Origin: Deltaproteobacteria bacterium
GTDB taxonomy: Bacteria; Desulfobacterota; Desulfobacteria; Desulfobacterales; JAUVGT01
Direction of reading: 5' to 3'
NCBI GenBank assembly: GCA_030593645.1
Contig: JAUVGT010000205.1
Span: 1-8,787, forward strand
DNA: 8,787 nt
A program made the position numbers and the translations under genes. This document shows, in pieces, positions 6,059 through 8,787 of the stretch (positions are counted from its first letter, which is position 1; every line of letters begins with the position of its first letter). Below the pieces are notes generated by a model. The model saw nothing but the letters and a program-made list of their open reading frames with translations. It did not search any database and was not told the origin of the DNA.

Positions 6059-6245
6059 TCTCACAGGGGCACAGAGGACACAGAGAAAACAACATTTTGT
6101 CCGCTTCGCGAGGAGTGATCCAACGAATGATTTGTTGAGTTCAGTGTCAGATTAATAATACGATCGGAACTATTTTTTTACTTTTCACCAGTTTGGTGGA
6201 AAGTAAAACCAAAAGCCCCTCTGTGATCTCTGAGCCTCTGTGAGA
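6059..6245. repeat. Inverted pair of CACAGAG heptamer arrays
   Basis: The left arm (6059-6085) reads TCTCACAGGGGCACAGAG then GACACAGAG, three units of a CACAGAG-like motif. The right arm (6219-6245) is its reverse complement, matching at 23 of 27 positions. About 133 bases separate the arms. I recall similar CACAGAG strings between genes in several bacterial genomes, but cannot check. It could be a mobile non-coding element, and its arms could fold together in the polycistronic transcript. Confidence -1.
6176..6208. repeat. 15-bp hairpin inside the heptamer element
   Basis: TTTTACTTTTCACCA (6176-6190) pairs with TGGTGGAAAGTAAAA (6194-6208) at 14 of 15 positions, the exception a possible G-U pair, around loop GTT. 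It lacks a T-run on the 3' side in either direction, so a standard terminator is unlikely. It may protect or process the transcript between the permease genes. Confidence -1.
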
Positions 6246-6318
6246 GTAAATGTTTTGGTTTTTTTTAATAACCCTGTACCTTTATGTATGGTCATAATTA
6301 AAAAACTATTATTCAACT

Positions 6319-7299
6319 ATGTCGGAATTTGATTTAACAATTTTATTTGCGAGTATTGTCGCCGGTGCGGCACCAATTGTGCTGGCGGCGTTGGGTGAAA
6401 CCATCACGGAAAAGGCCGGTGTCATTAACCTTTCACTGGATGGGACTATCCTGTTGAGCGCCATGGCTTCCTTTGTCATCGCTTATGAAACCGGTAGCCT
6501 GATTACCGGCTTTCTAACCGGCGCGGTTATCGGCGGAATTGTCGCGAGCCTGGTTGCCTTTTTCAGCGTTTACCTCCGCCAGTCACAGGTGGCGGTCGGT
6601 TTTGTATTAACCCTGATGACACGTGACCTTGCGTATTTTTTAGGTAACTCATACTCACGTATCCAGGGTCCCCAGGTCGAACCCCTCCATGTACCATTAA
6701 TGAATAAAATCCCATTTATCGGCCCAATTTTATTTGGCCAGAACATAGTGGTCTATTTCAGTGTTGCCATGATCGGAATATGCTGGTGGTATTTATACCG
6801 CACTCCCATGGGCCTGAACCTTCGGTCAATCGGTGAAAATCCCAAAGCGTCATTTTCCAGGGGAATAAATTCCAGGAAAATGCAGATGGTCTATTCTGTT
6901 TGCGGAGGAATGTTTGTGGGCCTCGCCGGAGCCGCCTTTTCACTTTCAACCAAGCCCGGGTGGGGCCGGCCCCAGGGAGCGGAAGGAACCGGCTGGATCG
7001 CGCTTGCCCTGGTCATTTTCGGAGGCTGGAACCCGATTAAAGCGGCAATCGGTGCTTACCTGTTCTCATTTCTCCAGGTCATGGGTATCTATTTCCAGGG
7101 ATGGTTTCCCTCAATACCGGCACAGGTGTTTCAGGTTGCGCCCTTTCCATTAATGATTTTTACGCTTGTTATCATGCATCTGACTCAAAAGGAGTCGGTT
7201 TTAAGTTGGGCTGAAGAAAAAAACTGGATTAAATCTGTGCTGAAAATGTTTTCAAGCACCGCGCCCCAGTCATTGGGAAAACCATATAAACCGGATTAG
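6319..7299 (+). CDS. ABC transporter permease 2 (BPD_transp_2 type, BMP importer)
   Basis: The 326-residue inner-membrane protein, the second channel half, resembles YufQ/NupQ-type permeases. The blocks are APIVLAALGETITEKAGVINLSLDG (17-42; most relatives have LEG where this has LDG), then helices, VGFVLTLMTRDLAYFLG, PLMNKIPFIGPILFGQN, and the coupling loop RSIGENPKASFSRGINSRKM around 168-187. Next come GGMFVGLAGAAFSL, WGRPQGAEGTGWIALALVIFGGWNPIKAAIGAYLF and a last helix PFPLMIFTLVIMHL. The final ~40 residues are a charged tail after the last helix. The start is ATG 6319. No Shine-Dalgarno is visible in TTATTCAACT just before it, and no alternative start is better supported, so translation may be weak or use a leader-independent mode. 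Orientation and family pairing place it in the same importer as permease 1, despite the repeat-filled gap. No terminator follows. Confidence -1.
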   Translation: MSEFDLTILFASIVAGAAPIVLAALGETITEKAGVINLSLDGTILLSAMASFVIAYETGSLITGFLTGAVIGGIVASLVAFFSVYLRQSQVAVGFVLTLMTRDLAYFLGNSYSRIQGPQVEPLHVPLMNKIPFIGPILFGQNIVVYFSVAMIGICWWYLYRTPMGLNLRSIGENPKASFSRGINSRKMQMVYSVCGGMFVGLAGAAFSLSTKPGWGRPQGAEGTGWIALALVIFGGWNPIKAAIGAYLFSFLQVMGIYFQGWFPSIPAQVFQVAPFPLMIFTLVIMHLTQKESVLSWAEEKNWIKSVLKMFSSTAPQSLGKPYKPD

Positions 7300-7333
7300 T
7301 CCATAAAAAATATCTTAAAAACCAAAAATCTTT

Positions 7334-7419
7334 ATCACGAAAACTCGAAAAATATAAAAGTATATATAAACTACTCTTTGTCTTGCTTTCGTGTTTTCAT
7401 CCTTTCGTGCTTTCGTGAT
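7334..7419. repeat. Inverted repeat built of CTTTCGTG octamers
   Basis: The left arm ATCACGAAAACTCGAAA (7334-7350) matches the reverse complement of TTTCGTGCTTTCGTGAT (7403-7419) at 15 of 17 positions. The right side is a tandem of 8-base units, CTTTCGTG / TTTTCATC / CTTTCGTG / CTTTCGTG (7386-7417). The same octamer pair occurs at 3440-3457 upstream of the ATPase gene. It could fold in the 3' tail of the operon transcript, but there is no adjacent T-run of terminator type. Confidence -1.
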
Positions 7420-7591
7420 TCACTCTTTTGCCCTTTGCCCATAGAGCCTCTATATACTCTTTTACGCATTTTCCGCGATGAAAAAATATCTTAAATTCAG
7501 GCCGGTACCTTACTTTCGACACCATATTTAAGCAATTCTACCAAATTTATTTCTTATTTATTACAGCAGCTTAGTAACATGTAATATATTG

Positions 7592-7610
7592 TTATTATTG
7601 GTAATAATAA
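7592..7610. repeat. A+T-only-stem hairpin before the IS
   Basis: TTATTATT (7592-7599) and AATAATAA (7603-7610) pair perfectly around GGT. Low-complexity A+T DNA gives such palindromes readily. It may mark an A+T-rich insertion target for the IS. Confidence -1.
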
Positions 7611-7621
7611 ATCTAGCCATT

Positions 7622-7641
7622 GTGTATCATGTTTGATACAC
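7622..7641. repeat. Perfect 8-bp hairpin near the IS left end
   Basis: GTGTATCA (7622-7629) and TGATACAC (7634-7641) pair perfectly around TGTT. It could be part of the terminal sequence recognised by the transposase, or a structure that limits read-through transcription into the transposase gene. Confidence -1.
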
Positions 7642-7682
7642 TGCCCTTATCTGTTAAAAACCCAAACAGAGGGGGTATTATC

Positions 7683-8787
7683 ATGAAATCGCTATTACCT
7701 GAAGGCCTGACATTTACCGAAGTCAAGCATTTACCGATCGTCAAGCACTTTGCGCAGAAGATCAATCTGGTCGATACATTTGATACAATGGTCAACAGTC
7801 AGATGGAACTTCCGCCAGGCATAGCGGTTCTGGCCATGGTGCTGGACACCTTGTCGGGAAGAACGCCGCTTTATCGGCTCGAAGAATTTTTCTTCGAAAA
7901 AGACACCGAACTGCTTCTTGGAAGCGATGTCGATCCCAATCGTTTCAGCGACTATAACCTCGGGCGGGTTTTGGATAAAATCCATCAAACCGGCACCCAG
8001 AAGGTGTTTTCAGCCATTGCACAAAATGCCGTCACCGCCTTTGACATTGATGCGCGCAGAGTTCACTTTGATACCACCTCGGTCAGTGTCTACGGGGACT
8101 ACGATTATACCGATGAGCCATTTAATATCACCTATGGCCACAGCAAGGACATCGTCCGAATTTGAAACAGTTTCTTATCTCGCTTTTGTGTGTTGACCGT
8201 AACATCCCGATTCTTGGAACAACCGAAGACGGCAATGCTTCGGATAAAACCTTAAACAACGAACTTTTGGGCAATATCTCAAGACATATGTCCAGGCACG
8301 GCCTTGAGCCGGGCGCATTTGTTTACGTAGCAGATTCAGCGTTTGTGACACCGGACAATCTTGCAAGTGCCGATCAAAAAAAGATCAAGTTTTTAACCCG
8401 CCTGCCGGCAACCTACAACGAATGCTCCCGGGCCATCAGGCAGGCCGTTGTCGCTGACAACTGGATCGATATCGGCACGGTGAACCAAACAAATGCCACC
8501 ATCAAGCGCCCAGCGGCACATTACCGAGCATTTGAGACCAACGTCGAATTATACCAACGTTCATACCGCGCACTGGTGGTTCACTCCAGTGCCCATGACA
8601 AGCGCCGTCATAAACGAATTGATCGGTTGCTGGCACAAAAGCTAAAAAAGATTGAATCGGTCATAAAGCAGCTGTGCACAGATGCATATTTTTGCAGAGC
8701 CGATGCCGAAGCTGCCGCCGACAAGCTGCATGCCACAGCGATAAAGTTGCCAAATACCCCAAGGGTCGACCTGCAAAGGATAAACCG
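7683..8787 (+). pseudogene. IS1634-like DDE transposase, frameshifted and cut by window end
   Basis: Translation should begin at ATG 7683, seven bases after AGAGGGGG (7668-7675); the frame is open from a TTG at 7620 but that start has no such site. The first part, MKSLLPEGLTFTEVKHLPIV to GHSKD, has the N-terminal helical domain of this family and the first catalytic Asp in VHFDTTSVSVYG (Asp130). After GHSKD the frame hits a stop at 8163-8165. Reading resumes perfectly one frame over from 8150 as HRPNLKQFLISLL, then GTTEDGNASD, FVYVADSAFVTPD (second Asp, residue 218 once corrected), FLTRLPATYNE, and stays open to the window end. One C appears lost from a CC near 8150 (GACATCG where GACCATCG would restore the frame). 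The third acidic residue lies outside the window. The single break suggests a recent mutation or a sequencing error; no slippery heptamer for programmed shifting is evident there. It was probably functional until recently. Confidence -1.

Larger units (their letters stand above)
6033..6318. other. Repeat-filled gap between the two permease genes
   Basis: This 286-base gap has no coding signal. It holds the inverted CACAGAG arrays (6059-6085 and 6219-6245) and the 6176-6208 hairpin, and ends in an A+T-rich stretch with no recognisable Shine-Dalgarno before permease 2. Confidence -1.
7300..7682. other. Intergenic region between permease 2 and the transposase
   Basis: No coding signal is visible. 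It contains the CTTTCGTG inverted repeat (7334-7419), an A+T-rich hairpin at 7592-7610 (TTATTATT-GGT-AATAATAA), the hairpin near the likely IS end (7622-7641) and the transposase ribosome binding site AGAGGGGG (7668-7675). Confidence -1.
7618..8787 (+). mobile_element. IS1634-like insertion sequence, left part, right end outside window
   Basis: The transposase type and the hairpin at 7622-7641 point to an insertion sequence whose left border is near 7620. The right inverted repeat is beyond the window, so neither end nor target duplication can be fixed. The left coordinate is an estimate that could be off by tens of bases. It lies just beyond the transporter operon and interrupts no recognisable gene on its left side. 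Confidence -1.

Noticed and set aside
6176..6208. Intrinsic terminator between the permeases
   Set aside because: The stem is strong but neither strand has a T-run directly after the 3' arm, and a terminator here would cut off a required channel subunit.

Overview
The window looks like a chromosomal stretch, possibly metagenome-assembled, from an anaerobic deltaproteobacterium-like organism, most plausibly a Desulfobacterales-type sulfate reducer. This rests on relatives of an MtrH-type methyltransferase and of the OadB/OadG Na+-pumping decarboxylase subunits, and on intergenic inverted repeats that resemble ones I associate with that group. It is inference from family resemblance; there is no rRNA or other marker gene here.

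Layout. (1) Bases 1-462 hold the middle of an MtrH-family methyltransferase gene (+ strand). At about 462-472 it joins, tail to tail, the first ~123 codons of an oadB-type gene (- strand). Both genes lose their 3' ends at the same point. (2) A palindromic repeat element lies at 866-1050, and a complete small oadG-type gene (1460-1071, - strand) lies beyond it. (3) A 349-base divergent intergenic region carries candidate promoters and palindromes. (4) A complete BMP-type ABC importer follows on the + strand: a substrate-binding lipoprotein (1810-3012), a double-domain ATPase (3522-4982), permease 1 (4986-6032) and permease 2 (6319-7299). BMP transporters of this architecture usually import nucleosides (PnrA, YufNOPQ/NupNOPQ type). 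(5) Bases 7300-7682 are intergenic. From about 7620 to the window end lies an IS1634-like insertion sequence whose transposase has a one-base frameshift near 8150 and is cut by the window edge.

How the genes work together. The four transporter genes should make one importer: a lipoprotein captures the solute outside the inner membrane, two BPD_transp_2-type permeases form the channel, and the fused ATPase drives it with one intact and one degenerate ATP site. The operon is unusually open. An intrinsic terminator plus about 500 bases separate the binding protein from the ATPase, and 286 bases separate the two permeases. These gaps and the one after permease 2 hold inverted arrays of short oligomers (a 10-mer around ACTTTAG, a 7-mer around CACAGAG, an 8-mer CTTTCGTG). 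A perfect hairpin ends one base before the Shine-Dalgarno core of the ATPase gene. The oad genes are a separate, probably broken unit.

The points most worth a second look are the mtrH/oadB junction, the repeat arrays within the transporter locus, the hairpin next to the ATPase ribosome binding site, and the winged-helix-like tail of the OadG-type protein.
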